Virus record (IMG/VR): IMGVR_UViG_3300020061_000009
Location: 1-51,580 of that record
Origin: a virus
Length of the DNA stretch: 51,580 nucleotides
Direction: 5' to 3' (one strand)
Below the pieces are notes generated by a model. The model made no database searches, had not been told where the DNA came from, and saw nothing but the letters and a program-made list of their open reading frames with translations. How positions within the stretch are numbered: the stretch's first letter is position 1; each line of letters begins with the position of its first letter. Position numbers and translations under genes: made by a program. This document shows, in pieces, positions 28,565 through 37,599 of this stretch.

Positions 28565-31479
28565 GGGGTCGCTCCGTGGTGGCAGGAGGGGTGGGTGGCG
28601 ATGGCGTGCCAGCGGTCGGCGAGGGCAGGGTCGAGTGGCCGGCCGCACACCTGGCAGGGGGCAGGGGGGGGCAGGTGGGGCAGTTTTTGCCCATACCCCC
28701 CCGCGCGAGGCAAATCCCCTTCTTGATCAACTCCAACTCCTCCTTGATCAACTTCTGCTACGTGGGGGTAGTGAGAATCTGCCCCCCCTGCCCCCTGGGG
28801 GGTTGTTTTGGTATCTGACCTGCCCGGGGAGGGGGGCAGGTACTCGCCGGTAACCTGCCCCCCTACCTGCCCCCTACCTGCCCCCCCGTCACTGTCTGTG
28901 TCGCCCCACATGCGTTGTGTGGTGGCGTCGAGGGGGCGGGGCGGATCGGCCGGGTCGACGATGCTGAGGCCTCGGAAGCCGCGTGCCCCCCTGACTTTGG
29001 CGGGCGTGGCGCCGATAGATTCAAGACGGTCGAAGAGTTTGCCTGCGGCGAGGGGGCGGCGGTGCCCGTCGCGTGCGCACCATTGCCGGTATGCCTGGTA
29101 CAGCACTGCCCTGGGCATCAGCGGGTGGGTGGCGGGGTCGTGCGGGGCGGGCACGAGGTCGCAGCAGTCGCCGACCCAGGTCCGCACCTGGTCGACGCGG
29201 CGGGCGAATTCTTCGTATGCGTCGTTCACGGATTGTGGTTCCGGGAATTGTCCGCGGGTCATGAGTTGGCGTAGTGCGGGAATGGCCTTGGCTGCGATCC
29301 CGGGTAGCTCGGAATAGAGTTTCGCGTCGAGTTGCCGGTCTTCTGTGCCAGTGAATGAGTGGGGGAATGGGATGATGAGCCAGCGGGATAGGTAGCCGGT
29401 GGTGGTGTCGGCGGATGAGGGTATCTCGTTGGCGGAGAAGACTGGCACTGCCCATGGCGTGAACTCGAACCGGTCGCGGCCTTTATGCTCGGCCGAGATT
29501 TGGTCTTGGCCGGTGATGGCTTTGAAGATTGCGGTGGATTCGAGGTAGGCGGAGTCGATGTCGCCGGCGATGTTGGCGAGCTTCCCGAACAGGGAAGCGG
29601 TGGAGAATCGGTTGGAGACGAGGTCGTGGAGGGTGACGCTTGTGGTGTTGTGCCGGCCGAGGAGTTGGGTGAGGACGCGTAGCAGGGTGCCTTTGCCGTT
29701 GCGTCCGGTGCCCATCAGCATGACGGCCTTGTGTAGCGGGTTGCCGGAGTACATCAGGTAGCCGATGAGTTCCCACACGACGGGCACGACGTCGATGGGT
29801 ACGACTTGGTGTAGGAAGGTGTTGAACGTGGGGCAGGTGGCGTCCGGTGTCCATGGTGTGGGGAGTTGGACGGTGGAGGGGATGTCGGCGGTGTGGGGGG
29901 TGAGTTCGCCGGTGCGCCAGTCGAGGAGGCCGTTGGCCATGTTGATGATGTCTGCGATTGGCTCGCTGGTGATGCGCCGGGCCTGGCTGCGGATGATGTC
30001 CTCTGTGTTGACGAGGTGGGTGCGGCGGTATCGGTCGCCGAGGAGTGCGGTGGTGCGGTTACGGACGACGTGCCGGTCGGATGACCACACTCCGGTGCGG
30101 TAGGCCCAGACGAGGTCGTCTGCGCCGGTGGCGAGTGGCCCTATTTGGAGGACGGCGGTGGCGAGGGCGTTCGCGAATAGGGAGCCGGCCTTGTCGAAGA
30201 ACCGTGACGGCGGGCCGCCGTCTGCGTTGGCTTCGGCGGCGGTTGGCGGTAGTTGGATGGCGGCGGCCTGGTCGCCGAGGATGCCTGCGAGGAGGTGCCG
30301 TTGGCGTGCGCCGTGGTCGATGGGTTGGCCGTAGCCGGCCGCGGCGAGTGCCCGGGTGGCGGCGGTGTAGTCGCCGCGGTGGTTGAGGAGGGTGTGGGCC
30401 GCGAACTTGTGGTACGACTCGTCTGCTTCGAGGGGTGCGGCGTTGGTGGTGAAAATATGGAGTCGGTCGGTGCCGAGGACGTTGGTGGTGGCGGAGGTGC
30501 CGGCGGGTTTCCCGGGCCGGGTCCAGTGGACGGCCTGGTCTTGGCGGTAGTGCTCGCGCCAGCCGTGGGGTTCGAGGACCTCGTTCCAGGTGGCGCGGTC
30601 GTTGTAGTCCTCGCCGGGGTCGGCGGAGGTGCGTGGCCCGTTCGCGGGCGGGGCGGGGGTGTGGTTGGTTGGGGCGGTTGGTGTGGGTGGGGTGATGGCT
30701 GCGGTGGCGGTTGCGAGGGCGAGGCGCAGTTCGGTGAGGGTCCATCGGGGTCCGGTCGATTCGAGGACGCGGCAGGGTCTGGCCAGGCCGGCTTTGCGGT
30801 TGATTGTGCCGGGGATGCGTAGGACGCGGGCGAGGTCGCCGACGCCGGATCCGTATACCCAGCCGAGTCGGGTGGCGGTTGCGGTGATGACGCGTTGCCA
30901 TTCGGTGGCGAGGTGTTTGATGACTCCGCGGTCTACGTCGGTGTTGACGGGGGCGGGGGTGTCCAGCATCCAGATGGGGTAGAGGCCGCCGCCGCTGTGG
31001 ATCCACAGGGTGGGGGTGGGCAGGCCGGAGATGGCGATGATGGCCCGGGCGGCGCCCTCGGATGGGGGTAGGGGAAGGAGGATGGGCGTTCCGCCGGTGG
31101 GGCGGGTTGCGGCGTGTGCTGGGCAGGCGACGCCCGGGGCGCATGGTGTGTCGGGGGTGCAGGTGGTGTGCTCGTGGCCGGGGCCGGCGATGTCGATGTC
31201 TGCCCATAGTGCGGGTAGGGCGGCGGTGTCGGCGGCGCCGCCGCGTCGGCCGGGTGGGAGTGCGGCTTTGAGGGTGGTGATGCGGGCGTAGATGCCCTCT
31301 TTGCCTTCGCCGTTGAGGTAGCGGGTGTAGCGGGTGGCGGCGTCGAGGTCGGTGAAGGTGCGGCCGGTCCAGTCGTCGGTTGAGCAGATGTGGGTGAGGC
31401 CGGGGGTGGCGCCGTGGATGAGGGTGAGCCATTCGTGTACGGCGTGCTCGTTGTATGTGGCTGTGGCCGTAGTAGTCAA
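28561..31479 (-). CDS. Primase-polymerase/SF3 helicase (D5-like replication protein)
   Basis: A 972-aa replication protein. I use the TTG at 31479, preceded by GGGAGGA, rather than longer starts. The N-terminal third resembles an archaeo-eukaryotic primase/prim-pol (ALWADIDIAGPGHE acidic motif; HSGGGLYPIWMLDTP). Middle: D5_N-like region. The SF3 helicase follows with Walker A LMGTGRNGKGTLLRVL (near residue 600), then KGRDRFEFTPWAVPVFSANE and a basic C-terminal winged-helix part. The last 100 residues are low complexity, encoded by a C-rich stretch with tandem CCTGCCCCC units near 28850-28890. It would prime and unwind phage DNA. Confidence 0.9.
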   Translation of the reverse strand: MTTTATATYNEHAVHEWLTLIHGATPGLTHICSTDDWTGRTFTDLDAATRYTRYLNGEGKEGIYARITTLKAALPPGRRGGAADTAALPALWADIDIAGPGHEHTTCTPDTPCAPGVACPAHAATRPTGGTPILLPLPPSEGAARAIIAISGLPTPTLWIHSGGGLYPIWMLDTPAPVNTDVDRGVIKHLATEWQRVITATATRLGWVYGSGVGDLARVLRIPGTINRKAGLARPCRVLESTGPRWTLTELRLALATATAAITPPTPTAPTNHTPAPPANGPRTSADPGEDYNDRATWNEVLEPHGWREHYRQDQAVHWTRPGKPAGTSATTNVLGTDRLHIFTTNAAPLEADESYHKFAAHTLLNHRGDYTAATRALAAAGYGQPIDHGARQRHLLAGILGDQAAAIQLPPTAAEANADGGPPSRFFDKAGSLFANALATAVLQIGPLATGADDLVWAYRTGVWSSDRHVVRNRTTALLGDRYRRTHLVNTEDIIRSQARRITSEPIADIINMANGLLDWRTGELTPHTADIPSTVQLPTPWTPDATCPTFNTFLHQVVPIDVVPVVWELIGYLMYSGNPLHKAVMLMGTGRNGKGTLLRVLTQLLGRHNTTSVTLHDLVSNRFSTASLFGKLANIAGDIDSAYLESTAIFKAITGQDQISAEHKGRDRFEFTPWAVPVFSANEIPSSADTTTGYLSRWLIIPFPHSFTGTEDRQLDAKLYSELPGIAAKAIPALRQLMTRGQFPEPQSVNDAYEEFARRVDQVRTWVGDCCDLVPAPHDPATHPLMPRAVLYQAYRQWCARDGHRRPLAAGKLFDRLESIGATPAKVRGARGFRGLSIVDPADPPRPLDATTQRMWGDTDSDGGAGRGQVGGQVTGEYLPPSPGRSDTKTTPQGAGGADSHYPHVAEVDQGGVGVDQEGDLPRAGGYGQKLPHLPPPAPCQVCGRPLDPALADRWHAIATHPSCHHGATP

Positions 31480-31525
31480 CGTGGGTCCTCCCTCGGCCGT
31501 GGTGCGGGTGGTGCATGTCGATGTG

Positions 31526-31562
31526 CCCCGCCCCGGGGGTGCAACTGGTTCCCGGGGCGGGG
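31526..31562. terminator. 12-bp hairpin upstream of the primase gene
   Basis: CCCCGCCCCGGG pairs perfectly with CCCGGGGCGGGG around a 13-base loop, between the 31577-32293 gene and the primase. May act as attenuator or terminator. Confidence 0.7.
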
Positions 31563-31576
31563 CTGGGGTTGCCGGC

Positions 31577-32293
31577 CTAGAAGGGGGCGACCTGGGCGGC
31601 CGGGTTGGCCATCGCGGCGAGGACGGCCAGTCGTTGTCCCTCGGGCAGGGTGGCCCACACGCCCGGGTCGACACCTTGCGGTGGCGGCGTCAGGGCGGTG
31701 TTGACCGGGGGCGCCGCTGCGAGCATCCCTGTGGGCGGTGCCGCGGTCGGGGTAGCCATGGCCGGCGGGGCCTGGGTGGTTGCGGCCTGGACCGGTGGCA
31801 CTGTCGGCGCTGCCGACAGTGGTGCGGCGGACTGAAGCGGCGGGGGCGCAGCGGCGGGGGTGCCGGTGAGGAGGCTGCCGGGGTCGACGACCGGGGCGGC
31901 GTAGTCGGCTGCGAACTGGCGGGCGTTGCCCTCGCCTTCGCCGGAGCCGGAGATCCAGCGCACCGCGATCCGGCCGCCGATGGCTAGACCTTTCGCGCCT
32001 GCCTTGACGATTGCCTCGCGGACTGGCGGCATCATGCGGGGGGTGATGTAGAGGCGGCGTCGGCCGTCGTCGGTTGGGTCTCCTGGGTCGCGGTTGTCGG
32101 TTTGGATGGTGACGATCACCTGCATCATCGGGTCGCCCGACTTCCAGAAGGCCGGCTCGTCGGTTTTGTATTTGTTCATCTGGGTGGCTTTGGGTTCGTC
32201 GACGATGGTGCCGATGACGGTGTCGCCGATTGTGTCGAACTTGACCGACGGCACGCCGCCGGACATGAGTAGGTCGTTGCCGCTTTGCGTCAT
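31577..32293 (-). CDS. Putative single-stranded-DNA-binding-like protein
   Basis: A 238-aa protein. The first 130 residues form an OB-like beta domain (VKFDTIGDTVIGTIVDEPKATQMN ... QVIVTIQTDN ... GLAIGGRIAVRWISG). The rest is a Pro/Ala/Thr-rich disordered tail ending GVWATLPEGQRLAVLAAMANP. This arrangement, next to primase and nuclease genes, recalls phage SSB or recombination accessory proteins. SSB function is inference. Confidence 0.65.
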   Translation of the reverse strand: MTQSGNDLLMSGGVPSVKFDTIGDTVIGTIVDEPKATQMNKYKTDEPAFWKSGDPMMQVIVTIQTDNRDPGDPTDDGRRRLYITPRMMPPVREAIVKAGAKGLAIGGRIAVRWISGSGEGEGNARQFAADYAAPVVDPGSLLTGTPAAAPPPLQSAAPLSAAPTVPPVQAATTQAPPAMATPTAAPPTGMLAAAPPVNTALTPPPQGVDPGVWATLPEGQRLAVLAAMANPAAQVAPF

Positions 32294-32349
32294 AACTGTG
32301 ACTCCTTTGTGGATGGATGGACGGGGTGTTGGTGGTCAGGTGGTGGGCG

Positions 32350-32622
32350 TTACGCGTGCGGGCAGATGGGGTAGTTGCCTGTGCAGTCCGGTGGGCATCT
32401 GTCTGTTGGGTCCGGGACGATCGGGTTGTCCTCGGGCCATGAGATGGTGATTGTGGCTTTGTTGATCAGTTCGTCGATGGCTTCGGTGGCGGCGTTGTGG
32501 GCGTCGTCGCCCATGTCGAGGTCTTCGAGGTGCTCGGAGATGGACAGGTTTCCGATGTCCTGGGCGTGGTTGAGGATGATCGTGACCGCGTGTTCGCGTA
32601 GCTGTTCGGCGGTGAGTGCCAT
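32350..32622 (-). CDS. Hypothetical protein
   Basis: A 90-aa protein with an acidic helical middle (SEHLEDLDMGDDAHNAATEA) and a Cys-rich end (RCPPDCTGNYPICPHA) that could bind metal. Located between SSB-like and Cas4-like genes. No family recognised. Confidence 0.6.
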   Translation of the reverse strand: MALTAEQLREHAVTIILNHAQDIGNLSISEHLEDLDMGDDAHNAATEAIDELINKATITISWPEDNPIVPDPTDRCPPDCTGNYPICPHA

Positions 32623-32647
32623 AAGGGGGTTGCTGCTTCCTCTCGGG

Positions 32648-33445
32648 TCAGGCGATGAGGCCGGCCATCTGCTTGTCGATCTTGGCCTCGGTGTTGCCGG
32701 GGCAGCCGGTGGCGTCGGCGGGGCCGGCTCTCTTGAATGGGCACCAGGTGCAGGCATCGCCTGGCGCGGCGGGTACGGCACCCCACAGGGTGGGGTTGGC
32801 TGTGAGGGGTAGGGCGGTGATGAGGTCTTTGGTGGCGTAGTAGCGGACGATGGCGTCGAATGCGACGTCCGGCTGGTAGGTCTCGGTCCATTCGGCGGAC
32901 TCGTCGTAATCATGGCTGCGGGCGAGGAACACGATCCGGACCCATTTGACGGGCCGGCCGGCGAGGGCATGCCCGTAGCCGTACAGGTGGGCTTGCACCC
33001 GGTAGTCGGGTGCCACCAATGATTCGACGGGTACCGTTTTCCGTTTGACTTTCTTCAATGCGGTGCTGCCGACGTATTTCCAGTCAATGACCATGTCCCA
33101 GTCGTTGTCGTAGGCGTCGCCGTGGCCGCCAAGTTCGTCATCGAGGCGGAGTTTCTGCTCGGGGAGCCAGCGGGCACGGTTGATCTGCCCGTTGTGGAAG
33201 TGGAGTACGTCCTCCATCAGGGTGTGGATCGCGGTGCCTTGCATCGGTGCCCACGGCACTCGATGCTCCGGTTGTTCTGGGACGCCGGCGAGTTTCATGG
33301 CGATCTGCCGCTGGCAGGGGGTGCCGAGTTCGGACGGGCCCAGCGCGGTCTGTTGGCTGCGGTCGCGGCTCGCGTCGTAGCTGATGAGTACGTCGCGCAG
33401 TTCAGCCACGGTGGACGGGGGCGCACCGGCGATGATCCCGCTCAT
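32648..33445 (-). CDS. Cas4/RecB-like PD-(D/E)XK exonuclease
   Basis: A 265-aa nuclease. Near the N-terminus GPSELGTPCQRQIAMKL is a classic Cas4-like motif with the first Cys; catalytic residues follow in GHGDAYDNDWDMVIDWKYVG (D and D-x-K) and the QAHLYGYGHAL helix. The C-terminus has CTWCPFKRAGPADATGCPGN, giving three more Cys, so an Fe-S cluster is likely. It lies beside the RecD-like helicase, a pairing seen in phage recombination or replication modules. ATG 33445 overlaps the helicase stop. Confidence 0.85.
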   Translation of the reverse strand: MSGIIAGAPPSTVAELRDVLISYDASRDRSQQTALGPSELGTPCQRQIAMKLAGVPEQPEHRVPWAPMQGTAIHTLMEDVLHFHNGQINRARWLPEQKLRLDDELGGHGDAYDNDWDMVIDWKYVGSTALKKVKRKTVPVESLVAPDYRVQAHLYGYGHALAGRPVKWVRIVFLARSHDYDESAEWTETYQPDVAFDAIVRYYATKDLITALPLTANPTLWGAVPAAPGDACTWCPFKRAGPADATGCPGNTEAKIDKQMAGLIA

Positions 33446-34770
33446 GTGAGGACTCCGGTGAGTCGCGGAATGATGGTGATCTGCTCCGCGGCCCGGGTTG
33501 CCGCGGTGTACAGCCACCGTTGTCCGGCTTTGTGGCCCGCGGCCCGGGAGTGCCCGTGGTCGGGTAGGCCGACGTTGCGGCGGGCCTTGGCCTCGTCCCT
33601 CTCGGCGATGGACGCGAACACCCCGGACTCGTCCACGACCAACACACGTGCCCACTGTGACCCTTGGGCTTTGTGGACGGTGACGGCCTGCCCGTAGGTG
33701 GCCGCGGCCACGGACCCGTGACCGTCACGCTTCGCGAGTTTCTCCCCTTCGACGCCGCCGAAGCCGGCCCGCCAGGACACGATGGAACGTTCCTGGCCTT
33801 CCTCGTCGGTGACGTCAAGCCGGATGCGATCGGGGTAGCCGTCCACGTCTGACGAGGTTCGGACTTCGAACTGTTGGCCGTTGAAGACTTCGGCGTTGGC
33901 ACTGTTGGCGAGGATCATGATGCGGTCGCCGGCGGTGGGCATGTCGCCGGTCAGGCCACGCAACGCGCGAAGTAGGTGGATGGCTTGCCAGCGGGTTTTG
34001 TTGGTGCCGCAGAGGACCTGGTCGGCTGCGAGGAGGTTGGGGATCGTGATGCGGTCGGTGCGGCCACTGTCACCATCCAGGCCGCAGATGCCGTAACCGG
34101 ACTGGCCTAGGGTCGCGGACCGGATGGTCGTCGCGATCCGGGTGACGGGCGAGTCGAGCGCGGATCGGTGAATCTCGGTCAGTAAATGGTCTGGTTCGGC
34201 GTCGATGAAGTAGCCGCCGCCGTCTACGGGAGGCAGTTGGGCCGGGTCGCCAAGGACGAGGGTTTTCCGGCCGAAGGAGAGCAGGTCGAGGGCGATGCGT
34301 TCGCCGACCATGGACACCTCGTCGATGACGAGGAGGTCCGCGTCGGTGAGTTCGGTTTCGTCCTCGTCGCGCAGGATCCATGTGGGCGATTCAAGTTTTT
34401 TCCGTTCGAGGTCGATTTGGCGTTGCAGGATACGGCGTTGCCCTTCGTCGGTTTGACCTTCGAGGGTTTCGAGGAGGGTGGTGAGGTGTTTGCGGGCTTT
34501 CTCGGCGGGGAGGTAGATGAGGCTGTGGATGGTGGACGCGCCGACGCATCCTTTGCTGCGCAGCACGTAGGCGGCTTTGCCCGTGTAGGCGGCGTAGATG
34601 GTGTTGGATGCGTTGAGCTGGTCGACGAGGTAGCTCGCCACTGTCGATTTGCCGCTCCCGGCGTAGCCGAACAGGCGGAACACCTGGTCGCTGTCGGACT
34701 GGTACCAGGTTCGGAGTTTGTCCGCACCCTGTGACTGTTGTTCGGTGAGTTGGATGGTGGCTGTGGTCAC
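33442..34770 (-). CDS. RecD/Pif1-like SF1 helicase
   Basis: A 442-aa DNA helicase. Motif I is RLFGYAGSGKSTVASYL (near residue 33), motif Ia AAYTGKAAYVLRSKGC, motif II LLVIDEVSMVGERIA, motif III VLGDPAQLPPV, and the C-terminal motifs V/VI AVTVHKAQGSQWARVLVVDES and YTAATRAAEQITI. These define a 5'-3' SF1B helicase. The GTG start at 34770 forms a GTGA overlap with the upstream gene; the open frame runs longer. Likely works with the adjacent nuclease in phage DNA replication or end resection. Confidence 0.9.
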   Translation of the reverse strand: MTTATIQLTEQQSQGADKLRTWYQSDSDQVFRLFGYAGSGKSTVASYLVDQLNASNTIYAAYTGKAAYVLRSKGCVGASTIHSLIYLPAEKARKHLTTLLETLEGQTDEGQRRILQRQIDLERKKLESPTWILRDEDETELTDADLLVIDEVSMVGERIALDLLSFGRKTLVLGDPAQLPPVDGGGYFIDAEPDHLLTEIHRSALDSPVTRIATTIRSATLGQSGYGICGLDGDSGRTDRITIPNLLAADQVLCGTNKTRWQAIHLLRALRGLTGDMPTAGDRIMILANSANAEVFNGQQFEVRTSSDVDGYPDRIRLDVTDEEGQERSIVSWRAGFGGVEGEKLAKRDGHGSVAAATYGQAVTVHKAQGSQWARVLVVDESGVFASIAERDEAKARRNVGLPDHGHSRAAGHKAGQRWLYTAATRAAEQITIIPRLTGVLT

Positions 34771-35003
34771 GTTGTCTGCTCCGTCCGGTGGAACCACGTC
34801 CAGGCCGTGAGGTTGCGCCACGACTCGTCAACGGGTACGGCCGCGGCCAGGACGATGGCGAGGCTGAGCCAGTCCTTGCCTTCCATCGTGGTGGCGAGCC
34901 AGCGGTGGACTTCGGTTGGCGGATCGTCCCGGACTCGTGTCACGAGTTCCACCGCGATGGTGGCGAGGGGCTCCGCGAGCTCGTCAGGTCCGGCCTGCGT
35001 CAT
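34767..35003 (-). CDS. Hypothetical protein
   Basis: A 78-aa helical protein (DELAEPLATIAVELVTRVRDD, LSLAIVLAAAVPVDESW). Its stop overlaps the helicase start and its own start overlaps the upstream stop. No family recognised. Confidence 0.6.
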   Translation of the reverse strand: MTQAGPDELAEPLATIAVELVTRVRDDPPTEVHRWLATTMEGKDWLSLAIVLAAAVPVDESWRNLTAWTWFHRTEQTT

Positions 35004-35467
35004 CGTGGGCACCGGGGGGCTAGGTCGGTGGGTACGAACCGGGCTGCGTCGTCGGAGAGGCTCTGGTCGCCGTAGGTGTGGTCCGTGCAGCCTGGCCACC
35101 AGCCGCGGCAGTCCGTTGAGGCGCTGTGGGTCAGCCGCAGGGAGAAGACGGGCTGCGGGTTGGTGTCCGTCGGGTTCTCCACGTCAACATGGCATTTCGG
35201 CCAAAGTTTGTTGCCGTTGGTGTAGGTGAGTCGCCGGTACCAGCAGTTGCCACACCGTCGTCCCGGCGCGGCGCGGTCGTCAGGTGGCGCCGCTTCAGGA
35301 TGGAGCCGGCCGCCGAGAGGGTGCCGACCCTTCGCCAGGGAGGCGGACTGGCGAAGGGTGCGGCGCCGGTCCGCGGACAGCCTCTCGACAGGCACAGGGG
35401 GCACCGCTGCACCGTCGGGCAGGTCGAAGAGCCCGCAGTCGGGTGGCGTCGCGGGATCAGAAATCAT
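35000..35467 (-). CDS. Hypothetical zinc-binding protein
   Basis: A 155-aa protein. The C-terminal half contains CGNCWYRRLTYTNGNKLWPKC and DCRGWWPGCTD, a treble-clef-like Cys arrangement with Trp residues. The N-terminal half is Pro/Arg-rich and probably flexible. In-operon overlap with both neighbours. Confidence 0.6.
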   Translation of the reverse strand: MISDPATPPDCGLFDLPDGAAVPPVPVERLSADRRRTLRQSASLAKGRHPLGGRLHPEAAPPDDRAAPGRRCGNCWYRRLTYTNGNKLWPKCHVDVENPTDTNPQPVFSLRLTHSASTDCRGWWPGCTDHTYGDQSLSDDAARFVPTDLAPRCPR

Positions 35468-35777
35468 GTCCGCACTCCTGGCAGCCGTAGATCCGAGACG
35501 CGCGTGGTACGAGGACCCTTCGGCGCAGCGCGCCGAACCGGGTACCGAATCCGTTGCCGCGCAACCATGGCATTGAACCCCGACCGCGGGACGCCTCACG
35601 CCGGTAGGCGCGGCGCAGGTCCCGCCTCGTCCGATAACAGTGAAAGCACTCGCCGCACACAACGTACTCAGAGCCGTCCACGAGCTCGTCCACGCCGCAG
35701 CTGTGGCAGTGCACGTGGTGGCAGGCGTTGGTGACCTCGTGCCGTTCAGTGAGGCGGTAGGCCGGATGTAGCATCAC
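35457..35777 (-). CDS. Zinc-ribbon protein
   Basis: A 106-aa protein with CHHVHCHSCGVDELVDGSEYVVCGECFHCY near the N-terminus and CQECGHDF at the end, two probable zinc sites separated by a basic helix (RRDLRRAYRREAS). Common in actinophage early regions; function unknown. Confidence 0.65.
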   Translation of the reverse strand: MMLHPAYRLTERHEVTNACHHVHCHSCGVDELVDGSEYVVCGECFHCYRTRRDLRRAYRREASRGRGSMPWLRGNGFGTRFGALRRRVLVPRASRIYGCQECGHDF

Positions 35778-35875
35778 TCGTCGCTCCCTTCGCTCACGAT
35801 ACGGTGGGAGACGTCACCCGCAGGTCGATCTGGTAGGTCGTGCACCGGAACCCGTCGCGTCTCTCTCGTGGTTGG

Positions 35876-35908
35876 TGGGCGCGGAACCCACGGGGGGTGC
35901 CGCGCCCA
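35876..35908 (-). terminator. Hairpin after the SPFH-like gene
   Basis: TGGGCGCGG pairs with CCGCGCCCA (9 bp, 15-base loop) just past the 35918 stop. Confidence 0.65.
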
Positions 35909-35917
35909 CAGCGCGGA

Positions 35918-36844
35918 TTACTTCGTGCCGAGGAGAACTTGGCCGTCAACGCCGAGGATGAGGGTGCAGTTCGGGTTCGCGGAACATGCCTGAATTGCCT
36001 GCAGTTGCAGCTTTGCCTTCTCCAAAGCCATCCAGGACTCGTTGCGGTACAACGCATCCTGCGCCTGGGCAGCCTTGACCTGGCCCTCCGCGGTGGCGAT
36101 CTGCGCCGCGGCCTGCTCCAAGGCTTTCTGCTTGTCGTTGCGGGCCTGCTGAATGCCGGGGTCTGCGTAGTCGACGTCCTTGACGAGGATCTCGACCTGC
36201 GGGCAGGTCTTACCGCCTCGGACGAACGCCGGGCCGCAGAAGTAGTCCTCGCCCGTGACCCGTTTCAGTTCCTTCGCGAATTCCTCCGACACCTTGGCCT
36301 GAACGTCCGGCAGTGCTGTGCCTGCGACCAGTTCGTCGGCGGAGTAGTTGCGGACTACGGTCCGTTTTGCCTTCTCCAGTGCGGGGACCACGGTGTTCAG
36401 GAGCATTTTCTTCCAGCCGTCTTCGTTGTCCGCCCCGTATCGGCGGCCGAGTCGCTCCCAGAACTTGACGATGACGCTGTCCTGGCCGTCGTTGCAGGTC
36501 GTGTTCAGGGTGAGGTTTGTTTGGCTCCATACGTTGACTTGGACGCCGGACGGCTGGTTCGGCTCGGGTTTGCTTGCCACGGTGATCGGGACGTTGGTGT
36601 CGCCTCCCTGCGGGGCGATGTTCCAGGTTCGGATGTTGTTCGGCAGCCACACCACACTGTTGTTGGCGAGCCATTCGTCGGACGCACCGGGGTCAATGCA
36701 GTGGTCGAATTTGTAGCCGTCGCTCTGCCCCTGCGCGTAGTAGAGACCGACGCTGTCCGGTTCGGCGATCTCCGAGCATGCGGACGCGGCTCCGATGGTG
36801 AGTACGGCCAGTGCCGCGACGATCGCGGCGCGAATCCGGTTCAC
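35918..36844 (-). CDS. SPFH/prohibitin-like secreted lipoprotein
   Basis: A 308-aa exported protein. The first 22 residues form a signal peptide with a lipobox-like end (LTIGAASACS), so it is probably lipid-anchored outside. The central domain resembles SPFH/band 7 proteins found in actinophages (NLTLNTTCNDGQDSVIVKFWERLGRRYG ... LEKAKRTVVRNYSADELV). A coiled coil follows (DKQKALEQAAAQIATAEGQV), and Cys pairs occur near the end (CSANPNCTLI). GTG 36844 overlaps the upstream stop as GTGA. A role in membrane remodelling or superinfection exclusion is possible. Confidence 0.7.
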   Translation of the reverse strand: MNRIRAAIVAALAVLTIGAASACSEIAEPDSVGLYYAQGQSDGYKFDHCIDPGASDEWLANNSVVWLPNNIRTWNIAPQGGDTNVPITVASKPEPNQPSGVQVNVWSQTNLTLNTTCNDGQDSVIVKFWERLGRRYGADNEDGWKKMLLNTVVPALEKAKRTVVRNYSADELVAGTALPDVQAKVSEEFAKELKRVTGEDYFCGPAFVRGGKTCPQVEILVKDVDYADPGIQQARNDKQKALEQAAAQIATAEGQVKAAQAQDALYRNESWMALEKAKLQLQAIQACSANPNCTLILGVDGQVLLGTK

Positions 36845-37158
36845 AGTTCCTGTGCCTTCCTGTTTCTGTAGCGGGCCGTCCACGCCGCGATTTCGCGGCG
36901 GGTGGAGGTGCGAATGATCTCGGGGTCCGTCATCTGCTCGACGGTGTTGTTGACACCGATGGCGGTGAGGATGCGGTGTGCGTCGAACAGAAGCTCTCCG
37001 AGTTCACGTTCCTGTGTTGCGTTCAGGTCGCCCTTGATGGGGCGCCCTGCCCGCTTGTCGTCTTGCTTGTCGCTGCGGCGGGCATCCCATGCCAGCCACA
37101 CGAGCACGGCGATCATGGACACCACGAATATGGTGCCGACTACGACCACTCTGCCCAC
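36841..37158 (-). CDS. Small membrane protein
   Basis: A 105-aa protein with one N-terminal membrane helix (VVVVGTIFVVSMIAVLVWLA), a basic stretch, then a helical cytoplasmic domain. The segment ERELGELLFDAHRILTAIGVNN is well formed. GTG start. Unknown function, co-transcribed with the lipoprotein. Confidence 0.65.
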   Translation of the reverse strand: MGRVVVVGTIFVVSMIAVLVWLAWDARRSDKQDDKRAGRPIKGDLNATQERELGELLFDAHRILTAIGVNNTVEQMTDPEIIRTSTRREIAAWTARYRNRKAQEL

Positions 37159-37159
37159 G

Positions 37160-37369
37160 TCATTCCCCCCGCCCCAGCGCCGCCATGACGACTGCGAACA
37201 CGGCGACGGCGAGGCAGCAGTAGACGAAGAGGACGACGGAGATCCACAGTGGCGATAGGACCCACAACCAGGACCAGGCGATGACGTGGGTCAACTTCAG
37301 CACCACGAACGTGATGGTCAGCAGCCCCGCGAACGAGATGCTGGTGCCTCCGACGTTGTTGCTTGCCAT
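37160..37369 (-). CDS. Small two-helix membrane protein
   Basis: A 69-aa protein with two hydrophobic helices (ISFAGLLTITFVVLKLTHVIA and WISVVLFVYCCLAVAVFAVV). Typical of small phage membrane proteins; could be holin-like, though nothing else in this operon suggests lysis. Confidence 0.65.
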   Translation of the reverse strand: MASNNVGGTSISFAGLLTITFVVLKLTHVIAWSWLWVLSPLWISVVLFVYCCLAVAVFAVVMAALGRGE

Positions 37370-37599
37370 CAGTCGAGCTCCTCGTCATCGATGGGGATGC
37401 CGTTGGCCGCGAAGGCGTTCATGATGGCGGCGTCGCCGCGGAACTCGGTAACGGACTCGTCTTCGGTGTCCCAGTCCGCGTGCTGCAAGGCCTCTATCAG
37501 CACACTCGCCAAGGCGGTCCGGGTGTCGGCGTCCGGCACCCGGGCCTGGAGCGCCCGTACGACCGGGTCGAAAACGTAGCTGCCGCAAGCCCAACCCAT
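37369..37599 (-). CDS. Hypothetical acidic protein
   Basis: A 76-aa acidic protein (DPVVRALQARVPDADTRTAL ... FRGDAAIMNAFAANGIPIDDEELD). Start overlaps the upstream stop as TGATG. No family recognised. Confidence 0.6.
   Translation of the reverse strand: MGWACGSYVFDPVVRALQARVPDADTRTALASVLIEALQHADWDTEDESVTEFRGDAAIMNAFAANGIPIDDEELD

Noticed and set aside
28660-28890. C-rich repeats in the primase 3' end as a possible replication origin
   Set aside because: They are explained by a low-complexity protein tail; no DnaA-box-like or AT-rich unwinding element is seen.
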